Notes: a model not told the origin generated them from the letters alone. Shown: positions 19,488 to 31,585, numbered from the stretch's first letter. The stretch is 64,000 nt of DNA from Rhabdophis nuchalis (GCA_039707465.1 CM077643.1:319987919-320051918); one strand, 5' to 3'. Numbers and translations are program-made.

Positions 19488-22400
19488 TTTTGGTCTTACT
19501 GCAAGTGAGTGACATTTCACCAGCTTATACACCCCATATTAGCAATTTAGATTAAAATAAACCTTACAGTAACAGAATAATAAAATATAATCATGGTAAA
19601 TATCCATAATCCCAGTGGATAGCAAACACCCCAAATCTTTTCCATCGTGGGAGCAATCACACATCAGCCTCAATGCCCCATGGAAAATGAAGATCTTTAT
19701 TGCTTCCAAAATAATATATCTCTGGGTATAAGCTGTACTAGTGGGGGGGGGGACATAACCAAGAAGGGTCATCTCCTGGTCCCTGATGATGTCCTTACCT
19801 TGGAGATGGAACCCATAACATTTTTTTGAAATAAAAAACAAAATGTAACAGTAGGGGTTGATACCACCATGGATGGACTGGGGGGGGGGCATTATTGATG
19901 GCCAACTCTTTCTGCCTCGTTCCCCCTATGACCTCAGGGAATGGAAATTACTAAGGAAGCCAAGATCCTCCCTAAAGGTGTCCCTAGTAAGTAATCTGTA
20001 TGACACGGGAGAGTTATATCACTGAGAGGGAGTTATTTTAGCCACAGTAAAGCCCAGGGCTAAACATAACACACTCTGGGTTAGTAAAACAGACCATTTG
20101 TATGATTAGAGAGTTCACACAAATTCTTTATCCCTTTAATTCAGTTAGTGATATTTATAGAATACTGTTGATTTCCCTCCTTCTTACTTGCTGATGCTCA
20201 GCTGAGCATGGATAGCAACAAGTGGAAAGCAATAACCTTGAAGAGAGATATTTGCATCATTCACCAGAGAACCATCCAAGAGCAGAAAAGTTTAACATCA
20301 TCCCCGTTCTCTGGCCAACATGCACAAGTGAAGGGCATGCTCGTTGCACAAATCATTTATTCATGTAAATCAGTTCATTCATATTACTTGGGCAGCAATA
20401 TTAAAAGAGGATAAGGTATGTTGGAGTCTGGGCAAACGCTGTGTTCTAATTATTAAACCAACAAAAATCATTTAGCCTGAAGTTAAACCAGAACATTTAC
20501 ATTTAAAGCTGGGTTAATCACATTCCAGTTAAAGGGAACAATAACCATGATGCTTTGTGCTGATGGAAAGATGAGAACTCAGTGACAGGACAGATTATTT
20601 GCATTAAAAAGGTGCCAGATTCATCTCAGCATGTCTAGTACAAAAGATCAGATAGAAATGAAATGAACAACTTTTGCTCATAGTTCTGGACTACTACTGT
20701 CAATTTGAATAGATAATAATGGCCTAGAATTCTCAATTTGAAAGGAACAATTTAAATCATTGAGCTTAACCTCCTCCTTACTGTATGAATGCAAATTAGA
20801 GCATCCCTCTAATCTTTTTTGGAGGGCGGGGCAATGCATCCAATAAAAAGCAGCTACAAACTTCTAAAGGTAATTGGTTCCATTATCAAAATACTCTTTA
20901 CAGTTAGGATTTTTCCCCTTAACACTTAACCAGACTTTGCTTTCCTGACACTTAAATCCATTATACTACATCCTATACAAGAGAACAGCTCTTGACTCTC
21001 CCCTGTGAGATCTCATTTTGGTATTTGAAGAGTGCTAGATGCTAAGCTATTTAAAGAGAGATTAGATGATGCACACTTCAGCACATTGTCTCATAGGGTC
21101 TGCAGAAAATGTGCATGCATTGCAAATGGATACCTCATCTATTTTTGCTGGTGGTGTTCCTTTTTTCTCCATGATTTCTATTCAGGCCAATATGTATCCT
21201 GGATGTCACCCACATGAGGGAAGCTTCTTTAAGTGTCTTTTTCTTGCCATAAGTCAGGTATTTCCCAGGTGCTGTAATGATGCTCTATATGCAGGAAGCA
21301 TCATGCGCTCCACATTGAACTAGCACATCCTCCCTTTCTGTTCTACAATCCTTCCCCAAGCAATTTGACAAGATCAAAGAGTGTGAAGGAGCTTAGCATC
21401 TGGGCTTGGAGCCTAACAAATGAACAGACTTGAACTCTCAAACAGTAAGTAGCGCTGAAGGATTACTTTGCCATTGATGCAGATCCCAAGTAGACGTTTT
21501 GTCCTGACTCAAAAAGGAATAAATAATGAGAGGTGACTGATGTGGTTGGCACTTTATTTCCGATGGCTTCCTACTATTAATGTTGTGGTGTTCATCTCTG
21601 CTAGGAAGCAACCTTGGAACGGATGGTTGATCAGGCTTAGTGAAGGGTGAGTGTGTCAAGGAAGTAACATCCTCTATCTTCTGGAGGAAGCATCCTTGAA
21701 AATATTCTGTCTTCCATCATGACTGCTGCTCAGAAAATAATGGCCGGATTCAGGAGATTATCTGCATTATTTCTGTAAAGGAGCTAATTATCTATAATAG
21801 CAAATAATATTTCAACTTTCAAAAGACACAATGCTAACTCGGGATTAATAAACATGCTTATCATTAACACCTTCTTGGACAATATAAACTGTTTGAAATG
21901 CAACACCTTTCTCAACACTTGTAAAAAAAAAACATACCCTAATCTAATTTCATTAAAATTAAACTTTACTGGTCACTCTGCATCAGAGAGGGATCACATT
22001 ATTTAGTCTGCCTCAGCATTCTCTATTTTATGGCACTGAAGTTATAACTGCCTACTGTAATTAACCCCAAAACAGCAGAAAACCCATCTAACTTGTGAAG
22101 AGCTTTGAAAGAATCTGAACTGCTTCCAAATAACCTGATTAGATTTGCCATTTCAAACCGGATTCTGTTTCAATTCACAAGTTTGGTTTTATGAGATATT
22201 TTAATTGAAGCTTCCTTAAATTAAAATTAAAGCATTCTTTGAAGACTTACACTGCCCTAAAACTTAAACCAAAGCCAATGGTCTTATGAATGTTTAAAAA
22301 AATGGTTAAAAATAAATTATGGCTTACTGGTACATATTTGTTATATTGCTTTTGCATAGCCACTGAATATTCATCAAGAATGTTTTTAGGGTAGGTATTT

Positions 22401-22601
22401 TTTTGCAGCATAAGATTTATAGTCGGGAAACATTCCTTATGAAACACAGAGAGGGACAGAATGTTTCATTTTTTTGTTGGACCATACATTACCCTTTAAT
22501 TTAGGACATTTCTATTTTCTCAGTAGTTACCCCAAATGTATGGTTGCAAACCACCCAGAGTTATCCTATGGTAAGAAGGATGTATATATAAGATCTATAA
22601 G
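19488..22601. other. No gene seen
   Basis: About 3.1 kb of AT-rich DNA. G runs occur near 19742-19752 and 19879-19889. Short frames carry no recognisable domain. I see no repeat ends. Single-copy or intronic sequence is possible. Confidence 0.4.
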
Positions 22602-22640
22602 GGTGTGTGTGTGTGTGTATGTGTGTGTGTGTGTATATAC
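22602..22640. repeat. GT microsatellite
   Basis: (GT)n interrupted by two TATG/TATA steps, directly at the 3' end of the adjoining minus-strand SINE. Confidence 0.9.
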
Positions 22641-22641
22641 T

Positions 22642-22948
22642 AGCACATATGTGCTAGTCATTCCTGACTCATCTCCGTTTCAAAGCCGAAGAGCCAGCGC
22701 TGTCCAAAGACATCTCTGTGGTCATGTGGCCAGCATGACTAAATGCCAAAGGCACACAGAATGCTGTTACCTTCCCACCAAAAGTGGTTCCTATTTTTCT
22801 ACTTGCATCTTTATGTGCTTTCGAATTGCTAGGTTGACAGAAGTTCGGACAAGTAAAGGGAGCTCACTCCATTACGCGGCCCTAGGGATTCTAACCACTG
22901 GACCTTTCTGATTGATAAGCTCAGCATCTTAGCCACTGAGCCACCTCA
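22642..22948 (-). mobile_element. Sauria-type SINE, near full length
   Basis: On minus it reads GAGGTGGCTCAGTGGCTAAG, then a decayed B box, GTAATGGAGTGAGCTCCC, GCAAGTAGAAAAATAGGAAC, CATGACCACAGAGATGTC and TTCGGCTTTGAAACGGAG, in the same order as the copy at 56290-56640. Its upstream end meets the first bases of the Helitron-like element. Confidence 0.88.
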
Positions 22949-23283
22949 TCTATACAAATAAAAATGTAAAATAGTTTGTACGAAGCAGCTAATCTCAAAA
23001 ACTAATGCACCGATTTACACCAAATTTTGACACAATGTTCCCAAGGACTCCCGATAATAGAATACGTATGTGTCATGTGCAAGGTACACAAATGTAAAAT
23101 TTACCCACTGATCAGGTTTTCACCTCCCTGTAGCCCCGCCTATCCGGCTGCTTTCCAACTGTCGTTGGAATTCCATTCAATTCCACAGTCTATTTAGGCC
23201 TAAAAGGGCCAAAACAAGGCAAATAGCAAACTCTCAGGTGGCTCATAGAGAGAGAGACGGAGAAATACAGTTTAATAAAAAGA

Positions 23284-23635
23284 AAGACTAGGGGAGACAT
23301 GATAGCAGCCTTCCAATATCTCAGGGGTTGCCCCAAAGAAGAGGGAGTCAAGCTATTCTCCAAAGCACCAGAGGGCAGAACAAGAAGCAATGGGTGGAAA
23401 CTAATCAAGGAGAGAAGCAACTTAGAACTGAGGAGGAATTTCCTGACAGTTAGAACAATTAACCAGTGGAACAGCTTGCCTCCAAAAGTTGTGAATGCCC
23501 CAACACTGCAAGTCTTTAAGAAGATGTTGGATAGCCATTTGTCTGAAATGGTATAGGGCTTCCTGCCTAGGCAGGGAGTTGGGCTAGATGACCTCCAAGG
23601 TCCCTTCCAACTCTGCTATTGTATTATTGTATTAC
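23284..23635 (+). mobile_element. CR1-clade LINE 3' end
   Basis: The plus strand encodes GDMIAAFQYLRG, NGWKLIKERSNLELR, TINQWNSLPPKVVNAPT and FKKMLDSHLSEMV, then a stop, a GGTTGGGCTAGATGACC-like 3' UTR and a TATTGTATTATTGTATTA tail. The frame is open but 5'-truncated and lacks the RT core. Minisatellite-like AGAGAGACGGAGAAATACAG occurs just upstream (about 23254-23273) and resumes downstream, so the CR1 probably inserted into the array. Confidence 0.9.
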
Positions 23636-24495
23636 AGTAGGTAGGTAAATAGGGGAATAGATAGAGAAGGATAAATACAGTAGGTAGGTAGGTAAATAGA
23701 GGAATAGATAGAGAGGGAGAAATATGGTAGGTAGGTAGGTAGATAGATAGGGAGAAACACAGAAGGTAGGTAGGTGGTAGGCAATTAGGTAGGTAGGTAG
23801 GGTGATAGATAGAAAGGGAGAAATGCAGTAGGTAGGTATGTAGATAGAGGGAGAAAGGATGAAATACAGTACGTAGGTAGGTAGGTAGGAAGGTAGGTAG
23901 GTATGTAGATAGGTAGATAGATAGAGAGGGAGAAATACGGTAAGTAGGTAGGTCGGTGGATAGATAGAGAGTGAGAAATACAGTAGGTAAGTAGGTAGGT
24001 AGATAGAGGGAGAAAGGAAGTAATACGGTAGGTAGGTAGAGGGATAGATAGAGAGGGAGAAATACAGTAGTTAGGTAGGTAGGTAGATAGGGGGATAGAG
24101 AGAGAGAAATACAGTAGGTAGGTAGGTAGGTAGGTAGGTAGGTAGGTAGGTAGGTAGAGGGAGAAAGGAAGAAATACAGTAGGTAGGTAAGTAGAGGGAT
24201 AGACAGAGAGGGAGAAATGCAGTAGGTAGGTAGGTAGGTAGTGGGATAGATAGGAAGAAATACGGTAGGTAGGTAGAGGAATAGAGAGAGAGGGAGAAAT
24301 ACAGTAGGTAGGTAGGTAGAGGGATAGATAGAGAGGGAGAAATACAGTAGATAGTTAGGTAGGTAGACAGAGGGAGAAAGGAAGAAATACAGTAGGTAGG
24401 TAGGTAGATAGAGGGATAGATAGAGAGGGAGAAATATGGTAGGTAGATAGGTAGAGGGATAGATGGAGAGGGAGAAATACAGTAGGTAGGTAGGT
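23636..24495. repeat. GTAG/GATAGA minisatellite
   Basis: Units of roughly 50-65 bp combine (GTAG)n, (GATA)n, GAGAGGGAGAAATACA and variants, repeated for about 860 bp. On the minus strand the units keep an open frame of Leu, Pro, Thr, Tyr and Ser codons (together with the GATA/GACA array a 394-codon frame). The composition shows that this is an artefact of the tandem repeat, not a protein. Confidence 0.92.
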
Positions 24496-24606
24496 TGGGG
24501 GTTATACAATGGTTGTATGTATGTGTGCAGGTGTAGATATACACAGAGATTGGTTGGCCATTTAACCAGACTGGGCCACAGCAACACATGGCCGGGTATA
24601 GCTAGT

Positions 24607-24788
<182 letters not shown>

Positions 24789-26261
24789 CTGAAATTCCAC
24801 TGGGGTCCATAGTTATATGCAATAACTCCATCTCAATTTCCACATGAAGTGGGTATTCTTTTCTACATCTGTAAGACCCTGTGGATGGAAAGAGCATGGC
24901 CAGGGCACCCACAAGGGCAGAAGAGCAGGCCTACCAATACGCAGGCAAAGAGCTCTCCTTCCCCTTCGCTATATGTGCATGGCTCCTTCCACTAGCAAAG
25001 ATCAAGAGCTAGGCTAGCCTGCAGGGGTCCACAGTGTTCTCACATGCATTAAAGATTTTCTCCTCCACTTTCCCTCTGAACAGATCAAAATTCTGCATCT
25101 TCCATTTTATTCTTACACTGTTTGGGTTAAGTAGGTTAGGTAGCCGGTAGTGAGTAGCCTAATGATACCCAGTGAGCTTTATCACTGAGCAATCTTTCTA
25201 GTCCTACTCTTAATCCTAACCTCTTCACTACACTTTAGGGATGGATAAGTAAAGCATAGATATCAGGGGGTCACTGGGGCTTAATTAAATGTACCGCTCT
25301 AGAGCCCAAAGTTGGCTCAATTATTTGGCCCCTACCTATTTTTTCTATCCTTTTCTTTGGTCTTCTTCTCTTTCTAGGACCTCCTGTTTCTGTATTTCTA
25401 TTTCTATTTCTCTCTCAAAAACACCAGGCCTGGATCAATAGTTGTTGCCTGAAGCCGAGCTGGGTTTTTACTGAAAGCTTTTGAAAAAGAAGTCAAGGAT
25501 TCCATTCAGTCCCAGGACTTCAGATTATCCACTATTGCCATTTTGATTCCCTTTGAAATGACATAAACTTTTGAAATGAACGGCACCGAAGTTTAGGTTT
25601 ACAAAATATTTTAGCCTTTGCAAGACAAACAAACCTTGGGTCAACAAGCTGCCTGTCTGGTTATTGCCAAAGTATAACTTTCATTTGAGTGAAACAATGA
25701 GGACAAAAGAATGAGTATTTTAAGGAGAAAAATGCATTTCTTGCAAGGCAGGGGTCACCGCTAAGTTCAGAGTCTCGCTGAATTGAAGCTTACAGAAATT
25801 CTTGAAAAGAGATATAAAACATTTAAGTTGCTATTTTAGCTGTACCTGGTAGTTATTCTACGTGGAAAGCTCAGAGAAAATCGTGTCAAAGCCTTTACGA
25901 CCACCTCAGGATATGCAATTGTTGATGGAGGCTTGTCTGGTAGCTAAGGGAACGGTGAAATTGTTTTGAACAAATTTAATACCTGCGAAGGAGACGTTTG
26001 CTTCTTAAAGAAAGAAAATTAGCTTTCAGAAGAATGTGTGACTGAGTAAAGATGAGGGAAAATACAGTGCCCAGGACGCAAAATGCAAAATGACTCCTTT
26101 GGTGTGGCTAGTCAGAATACTGTTGACTTCCACCTCTGTTTGATATTGCTGCTTTTCCCTCTGAGGAAAATTTCTCATTTCTGTAAAAGAATCTGGATGT
26201 ATTGCTCAAGTAATAGAGTTAAGGCAAATATCGCTATAAAATTTTCCCCCAAGTGATAGAA
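24789..26261. other. No gene seen
   Basis: Mixed-composition DNA with no recognised repeat ends, coding frames or RNA genes. Confidence 0.4.
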
Positions 26262-26497
26262 AGAATCTCTTGATAAGACCCCTGGTGGCAAGTGGTTAGG
26301 ATGCAGTATTGCAGACTAACTCTGCCCAACGCCAGCAGTTTGATCCTGACCTGCTCACAATTAACTTCCATCCTTCCAAGGTCGATAAAATGTGGAGTCA
26401 GATTGTCGGGGGCAATATGCTGACTGTGTAACATCACTTAGAGAGGGCTGTAAAGTGCTATGAAGTGGTATATAAGCTTAAGTGCTATTGCTATCTC
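26262..26497 (+). mobile_element. tRNA-derived SINE, second family
   Basis: Head: CTGGTGGCAAGTGGTTAGGA, then CAGCAGTTTGATCCTGAC as a decayed B box. Body: GTCGGGGGCAATATGCTGAC and GAAGTGGTATATAAGC, ending TTAAGTGCTATTGCTAT. It is the same family as the minus-strand copy at 2757-2968. Confidence 0.85.
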
Positions 26498-26536
26498 CCT
26501 GCACAACATTATACCTAAAGTCAGGCCTGGGAAAGA

Positions 26537-27320
26537 TAGTCCTTGAGTTATTACCATAATTGGGCTTAGCAATTAGGGTCATAAGTCATGAGGGTAGGAC
26601 AGCACAGGACTACAGGGATCTGACCCAATTTTATAACCTTTTTTTACAGCAACCATTAAGCAAATGCTTAAGTCAATTAAGTCAATTGTTTGCTATGGGC
26701 CAGGTTTTGCAGACTAATTGGAAGTAAATACCAGTTTCTGGTAAAACTGTCATGAATTGCAGGGACATGACTGGTGTGCTGTAAGTGTGGGCCAATTGCC
26801 AATTGCCCAAAATGCAATCACATGAAGAGGGGTGATGATGTCAGAGATTCGAAACTGGATCATAGGTAGCTTTTGGGTGGATCTATCACAACTTTAAACC
26901 ATCAGTCAGCATCCAGTCATAAGTTGAGGATGACCTGTACTACCTGTTCATTTAGCGACCCTTCAAAGTTACAAACGGCACTGACAAAAGTGACTTCTGT
27001 CCATTTTTCACACTTATGGCCTTTGTAGCCTCCCCATGATCATGTGATCAAAATTCAGATGCTTGGCAACTTGTTCATACTTATGACAGTTGTAGTGTCC
27101 TGAAGTTATGTGATTATCTTTTGTGATCTTCTGACAAGCAAAGAGAATGGGGAGCCAGATTCATTTAACAAACATGTTACTAAGTTATCAATTTGCATTG
27201 ATTCACTTAACAGCTGTGAAAGGCTGTAAAATGAGGTGAAACTCACTTAACAAATATCTCAGTTAACAACAGAAATGTTGGGCTCGATTATAGTAATAAA
27301 TGGAGGACCACCTGCAATCT
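26537..27320. repeat. Old interspersed repeat, probably two adjacent DNA-transposon copies
   Basis: The left end GATAGTCCTTGAGTTATTACC is a degenerate inverted match to GTCATAAGTTGAGGATGACC at about 26918-26937, suggesting terminal inverted repeats of one copy. The second part (26938-27320) has ACTCACTTAACAAATATCTC, GGGCTCGATTATAGTAATAA and GAGGACCACCTG. Similar phrases occur inside the elements at 28911 and 46199 (GGGCTCAATTGTGATGATAA). Superfamily unassigned. Confidence 0.5.
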
Positions 27321-27540
27321 CACAGTAAAGTTTGACCATCCTTTTCATGTTGGCTTCAGAAGGTATTGTCCATCAGTATCGTAACTAGGATTTGATTCTT
27401 GATCACTTCATTCTCAGTTTACCCACCAAGTTCCATCCCACACATATATACTCCTAGTACCTCTACTTTAATCCAAAGCTTGAAAACACAGCACTGACTG
27501 GTGTCCAAGATGCAAATTAGAATTCCTCAAACAACATCAA

Positions 27541-27600
27541 GTCCCTGCGGGGAGAGGGAGCAGTCTATAAATCAAATAAATAAATAAATAAATAAATGTT
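27541..27600 (+). mobile_element. L2 LINE 3' tail fragment
   Basis: AGTCCCTGCGGGGAGAGGG, then a TCTATAAAT step and (AAAT)n match the 3' ends of the L2 copies at 37110 and 56149. Only the last 60 bp are present. Confidence 0.7.
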
Positions 27601-28902
27601 AAAATACATAAAAATGGTTGAAATCTCCCTAGATCGCTAGATCACTTTATGCATAAAAATAAGGGCTTAGAAAATGTTCTTTTATGATCTAAAGTTAGGA
27701 ATACCATGAATTTCAAATGTGTAACTGTACATCAGCAGCAAACTTTGCTTGATTTCTTTGAATGATTAAATTCTGCTTTTCTCAGATCAAGAACAAACAA
27801 TTGGGGTGGGGGGTGGGGGTGGAATCTGAATTGGCAGTGAGGAAAGAGATCTTCATTATGAAATAATAACACGAGGATAATTAAACAGATGCCTATAAAA
27901 CCACTCAGCCTAGGATTTGAATTATCCAGAAGTCTCGATGACTATAATCTTTAAAGACTGGCTAAAATTAGAAATAAAAAGAGAATATTTAGGCAAGAAA
28001 CAAATAAGGGCACTGAAATCCAGAGAAAATAAAATCTGAAATCGATACAATATGCATATGACTGTGTGCATCATTTTCTGGATTTGTTCTACTGTAAAAT
28101 AGCTTTCTTGAGAAACCACTTGGTTACCAAGAAGGAAAAGAAAGAAGAAAGAGGATTAAAAACATGCTGAGGATATTTGAAAATCTGGCATGATTGTTGA
28201 AACCATCCTATTCAGATAACAAACTCATTCTTTGGGTTGCAAACAGTGAACGATTGCATTCATGGAAGATCTAAAAAATGATTACCTGAAGTCACAAGAT
28301 GCTCTCAAAGTGCAGCATGTCCATTTATTATTTGTTGAATTAGAGGCAGTTTATAGCCTTTTGTTGACACAAAAGAACTGAAAAAAATGTAAGTCAAATG
28401 CCTTTCCATTTTGGCAGTGGCAAAGTTCTGTAAACATTACCAGAACAAATGGAAGAAGTGGACCATTTTAACCTAATGTCAGCCTCTGCTTTGCTGCTTG
28501 CTTTGGCCACCATTGAAACGAGGAGGGAGGGCCTATGGTATTTGGGAATGGGACTATATGGTGTGGGAGGAAGATTTGGGGAAGGGAGTATGTTCTCACC
28601 ATCTACTTCACATACTGATGGCTGGTGCCTTGAGATGGTCAAGGCCAACTGTCCTGCAGACCAACCTGATGGTGCTCCTGGAGATGCAACCCACATGACA
28701 CCTAAGGGATTTGCGGATTGGACAATAGGGAGGGGACTGTTGGGGGGAGGGAGCTGGACATATATTGATATGCATGATTTCGCGCGCTTGGGTCTCAGAC
28801 CTTGCTTTACTTAGCTGCTTTCTTTTCATAACCAGTAAAAGTACTCTTAATTCTTCAAAATGGAATTCAGTGGTTTCTTTCTTGGTTAATGTCAGAGGCA
28901 GA
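27601..28902. other. No gene seen
   Basis: AT-rich DNA. A 121-codon frame (28449-28814) has no recognisable domain and no splice or promoter context. Confidence 0.4.
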
Positions 28903-28910
28903 CCTGGCAC

Positions 28911-29296
28911 CAGTGGTGGGTTTCAAATTTTTTTAGAACCTACTCTCTAGATGTAGCCTATTTTGTGGGAGTGGCTTGGCAGTCATGTGACAGGGTGGGA
29001 GTGGCCAACTTGTAAAATGTGGGGAAACTCATTTAACAACGCTCTTGCTTAGCAATCAAAATTTTGGGCTCAATTGTGATGATAAATTCTTTCTCTTTCT
29101 TTTTTTCTTTCTTTCTTTCTTTCTTTCTTTTCTTTCTTACTTTCTGCCTTCCTTTCCTTTCCTTTGCATTGGATTACTGGCAGCAGCAGGCCAGACTTAC
29201 TTCTGGGTCCACCGGTGGAAACCCCTCTCACCGGTTCTCTAAATTTCACCATCCGGCTCTTGTGAGTAGGTGCGAGCCTGCAGAAACCCACCACTG
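28911..29296. mobile_element. hAT-like element, family B, perfect 8-bp duplication
   Basis: Ends CAGTGGTGGGTTTC and GAAACCCACCACTG are perfect inverted repeats. Flanks are CCTGGCAC on both sides (28903-28910 and 29297-29304). The body contains AACTCATTTAACAACGCTC, a TTTC microsatellite (29085-29165) and CTCACCGGTTCTCTAAATTTC. A close relative with the same internal microsatellite lies at 46199-46613, so the TTTC array travels with the family. Confidence 0.92.
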
Positions 29297-29627
29297 CCTG
29301 GCACCTAACAGTTTAGGGTTCAGATTTCATTCAAAGCTGCAGCTAAAAAGAAGGCACACTTTTTTTGCATTCCTCATGCCTTCTATTGGACTGTAGCTTG
29401 AAATCCCTGAAAAGTATATGAGATGCCAAAATCTACCCTCATCCTTGTAGTGGAATTTATAAGCGATTAGGTGGCAAAAGGACAGTCCCAGAGGACTGAC
29501 TATAAACTCATCCGATATCCTATTTATATATTGCATCAGTCACTCACTGAGCTCCTTTAGGCAAAGTATCCTTGGGGCAAATGTGTTGGAAAATTATACT
29601 GGGTAAGTAATCTTTTACATATCTTTT

Positions 29628-30140
29628 ACCTAAATAAAAGATTAATAAATGCTTACATAATAGTCTTTTTTCTTCAAAACATCCATCTCAGTCTCCATTT
29701 ATTTCTAGTATATCCAGGAACTCAATGTGGTGCTGTTGGGAGACATGTCGGCCAGTGGTTACTACTGGTTCTGTGGTCATGGTGTGGCTTTGTAGGCATG
29801 GCTTTGTGGGTGTGGCAGAAGAAGGATACCTCCCATTCCCTCCCACTCCTGGGGGAAAGTTACTACAAAATCTCCATTTCCTCCCCACCCCACTAATCTA
29901 CTTTCCGGCTCCGTTCTCCTGTTCAGGGTAACAAAAGCAGATCAGCTGGGAGGCAGAGGGGTGGGGCCAGCCTATTTGCCGAACTATTCAAAATTTCTGC
30001 TACTGGTTCTCTAGAACCTGTCAGAACTGGCTGAATACCACCTCTGATATTGGCCTTCTCTTCCTCCTTTTTTTTCCTGCTTTTCTAAGATAAGTGTTCA
30101 GAACTTACAATAATGTGTGTTATAATATTAGAATAAAACT
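29628..30140 (+). repeat. Ancient direct duplication, unit 1
   Basis: From AAAAGATTAATAAATGCTTAC to GTGTTCAGAACTTACAATAA this stretch aligns along its length with 30543-31046, including the hAT-like element inside and unique-looking flanks. The offset is about 915 bp. Divergence is appreciable, with small indels. Confidence 0.85.
29750..30046. mobile_element. hAT-like element, family C, damaged left end
   Basis: It contains TACTACTGGTTCTGTGG, CCCCACCCCACTAATC and the end CAGAACTGGCTGAATACCACCTCTG. The left tip CAGTGGT lacks several bases compared with the duplicate at 30669-30951. No coding capacity. Confidence 0.75.
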
Positions 30141-30542
30141 TAACTAGCACACAGCTGAGTCCTAGTCAATCCCTGTAATGGAATGAGCCCACACACACCC
30201 TAAGTTTAACTAACAAAACTCTAACTTTATTCAACATGTTTATTCAACTTTATTCAACATCAGAAAACATCAAAAACAAATAATTGACAAAGAACAAGAC
30301 CGAAGTGGGACAAAGCAAGGAGAAAGATTGGCATGAAAAACAGTCTTAATGCCTTTGTGCATATCATGACAGCAGAATAAAGGTTAAAAAAAATAGGACA
30401 CAAGAATCCCTTTTCTTTTCTGCACCATGAAAGAAAAAAAATTGTGGACACAGATGATGTATCGAATAAAATGTCCATGTCTAATGAAAATTTTCTTTCA
30501 AATGAAAGAAAAGGAAAAACTATCGGAGCGAATTAAGAGGAA

Positions 30543-31046
30543 AACCTAACTAAAAGATTAATAAATACTTACATAATAGTTTTCTCTCTTCAAAATATCC
30601 ATCTCAGTCTCTATCTACCTCTGGTATATACAGGAACTTGGTGTTGTTGTTTTGAGAGACGTCTGCCTCAGTGGTGGGATTCAAAATTTTTTACTACTAG
30701 TCTGGGGGTGTGGCTTGGTGGACGTGGTTTGGTGGCCATGGCAGGGGAAGGGTTCTGTAAAATGTCATTTTCCTCCCCACTCCAGGGGAAGGCAAAATCC
30801 CCCTTTCCTCCTGATCAGCTGGGATTCGGGAGGCAGAGAATAGATGGGGGTGGGGCCAGTCAGAGGTGGTATTTACAGGTTCTCCGAACTACTCAAAATT
30901 CCCACTACTAGTTCTCCAGAACTGGTCAGAACCTGCTGAATACCACCTCTGGTCAAGCCTCCTCTTCCTCCTTTTGTGATTTTCTAAGAAAAGTGTTCAG
31001 AACTTACAATAATGTGTATTGTAATATCAACAGCTGAATAAAACAA
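30543..31046 (+). repeat. Ancient direct duplication, unit 2
   Basis: Second copy of the 29628-30140 segment. The match includes AAAAGATTAATAAATACTTAC, ATCTCAGTCTCTATC, TACAGGAACTTGG and GTTCAGAACTTACAATAATG. The 400 bp between the units is not duplicated. Confidence 0.85.
30669..30951. mobile_element. hAT-like element, family C
   Basis: Starts CAGTGGTGGGATTCAAA and ends GAATACCACCTCTG, an imperfect inverted pair. The flank duplication is not clear (GTCTGCCT against GTCAAGCC). It shares body phrases (GTGTGGCTTGGTGG, CTGATCAGCTGGGATTC, CAGAACCTGCTGAATACC) with 29750, 34409 and 55868. Confidence 0.8.
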
Positions 31047-31247
31047 ACTAATTTCTAATTTTCCCATGTCTTTTTAAGAATTTCCCCATTAGTCAAATTC
31101 AGTTCCTGCTGGTTACAGGACTTCTTGAATTCACAAGAAGGGTTTTGTTTTTTTAAACCAGGGGCTTCCCTGGACACAATGGCGAGGACCGCGGCAGACC
31201 TGGAAAGGTAAGAGGCATGCTTTGCAGCCCAACACTGCAGCCCAACA

Positions 31248-31585
31248 CCACCCCAATTGTAAAGGCAGCCTGCCTGCTTCCCTTCCCTGCCCTCCCTTTA
31301 GCGAGGAGTGGGGGTGGGGGAGAAGTGAGGTGCACCTCTTACCAGTCCAGCCCAGCTGCATTCCTCACCCTTTTCTCCAGGGCTTCCCCTTGCAAAAAAA
31401 ACCCACATGAGTTGAACTTGTGAGGTTTCATGAAGTTTTTTTTTTCACAAGAGGAATCCCTGGACGAAAGGGTGAGGAATGCAGCTGGGCTGGACAGGTA
31501 AGAGGCGTGCCTCACTTCTCCACCATCCTCTCCTCACTAAAGGGAGGGAAGGGAAGCAGGAAGGTTGCCTTTACAATTGGGGTGG
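31248..31585. repeat. Long inverted repeat (about 160-bp arms, short loop)
   Basis: The left arm runs from CCACCCCAATTGTAAAGGC through CAGCTGCATTCCTCACCC to CCAGGGCTTCCCC. The right arm, from about 31428, is its reverse complement: GGAATCCCTGG, GGGTGAGGAATGCAGCTG, GCCTTTACAATTGGGGTGG. The loop is only about 18 bases. The arms are close to identical apart from small indels. It is probably a foldback DNA element or a recent inverted duplication. No coding capacity. Confidence 0.88.

Larger units (their letters stand above)
22949..24605 (+). mobile_element. Candidate non-autonomous Helitron with internal CR1 and minisatellite
   Basis: Starts TCTATACAAATAAAAATG after an A and ends ...GGGTATAGCTAG before a T. 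Helitrons begin with TC, end with CTRR and insert between A and T without duplication. Nine bases before CTAG there is a short hairpin (GGCCA...TGGCC, 24574-24593), also typical. The segment AACTAATGCACCGATTTAC resembles sequence I associate with Helitrons of other animals. There is no Rep/helicase coding sequence. Inside lie a CR1 3' end and an 860-bp minisatellite. The terminal match is by eye from one copy. Confidence 0.5.

Noticed and set aside
23636..24495. CRISPR-like array
   Set aside because: The units are low-complexity and continuous without unique spacers, and the genome is evidently a vertebrate.
28449..28814. 121-codon plus-strand frame as a possible host gene
   Set aside because: No recognisable domain, no splice-site or promoter context, and overlapping frames on the other strand of similar length.
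29070..29294. Lys/Glu-rich frame near the TTTC array
   Set aside because: Translation of a microsatellite inside a hAT-like element.
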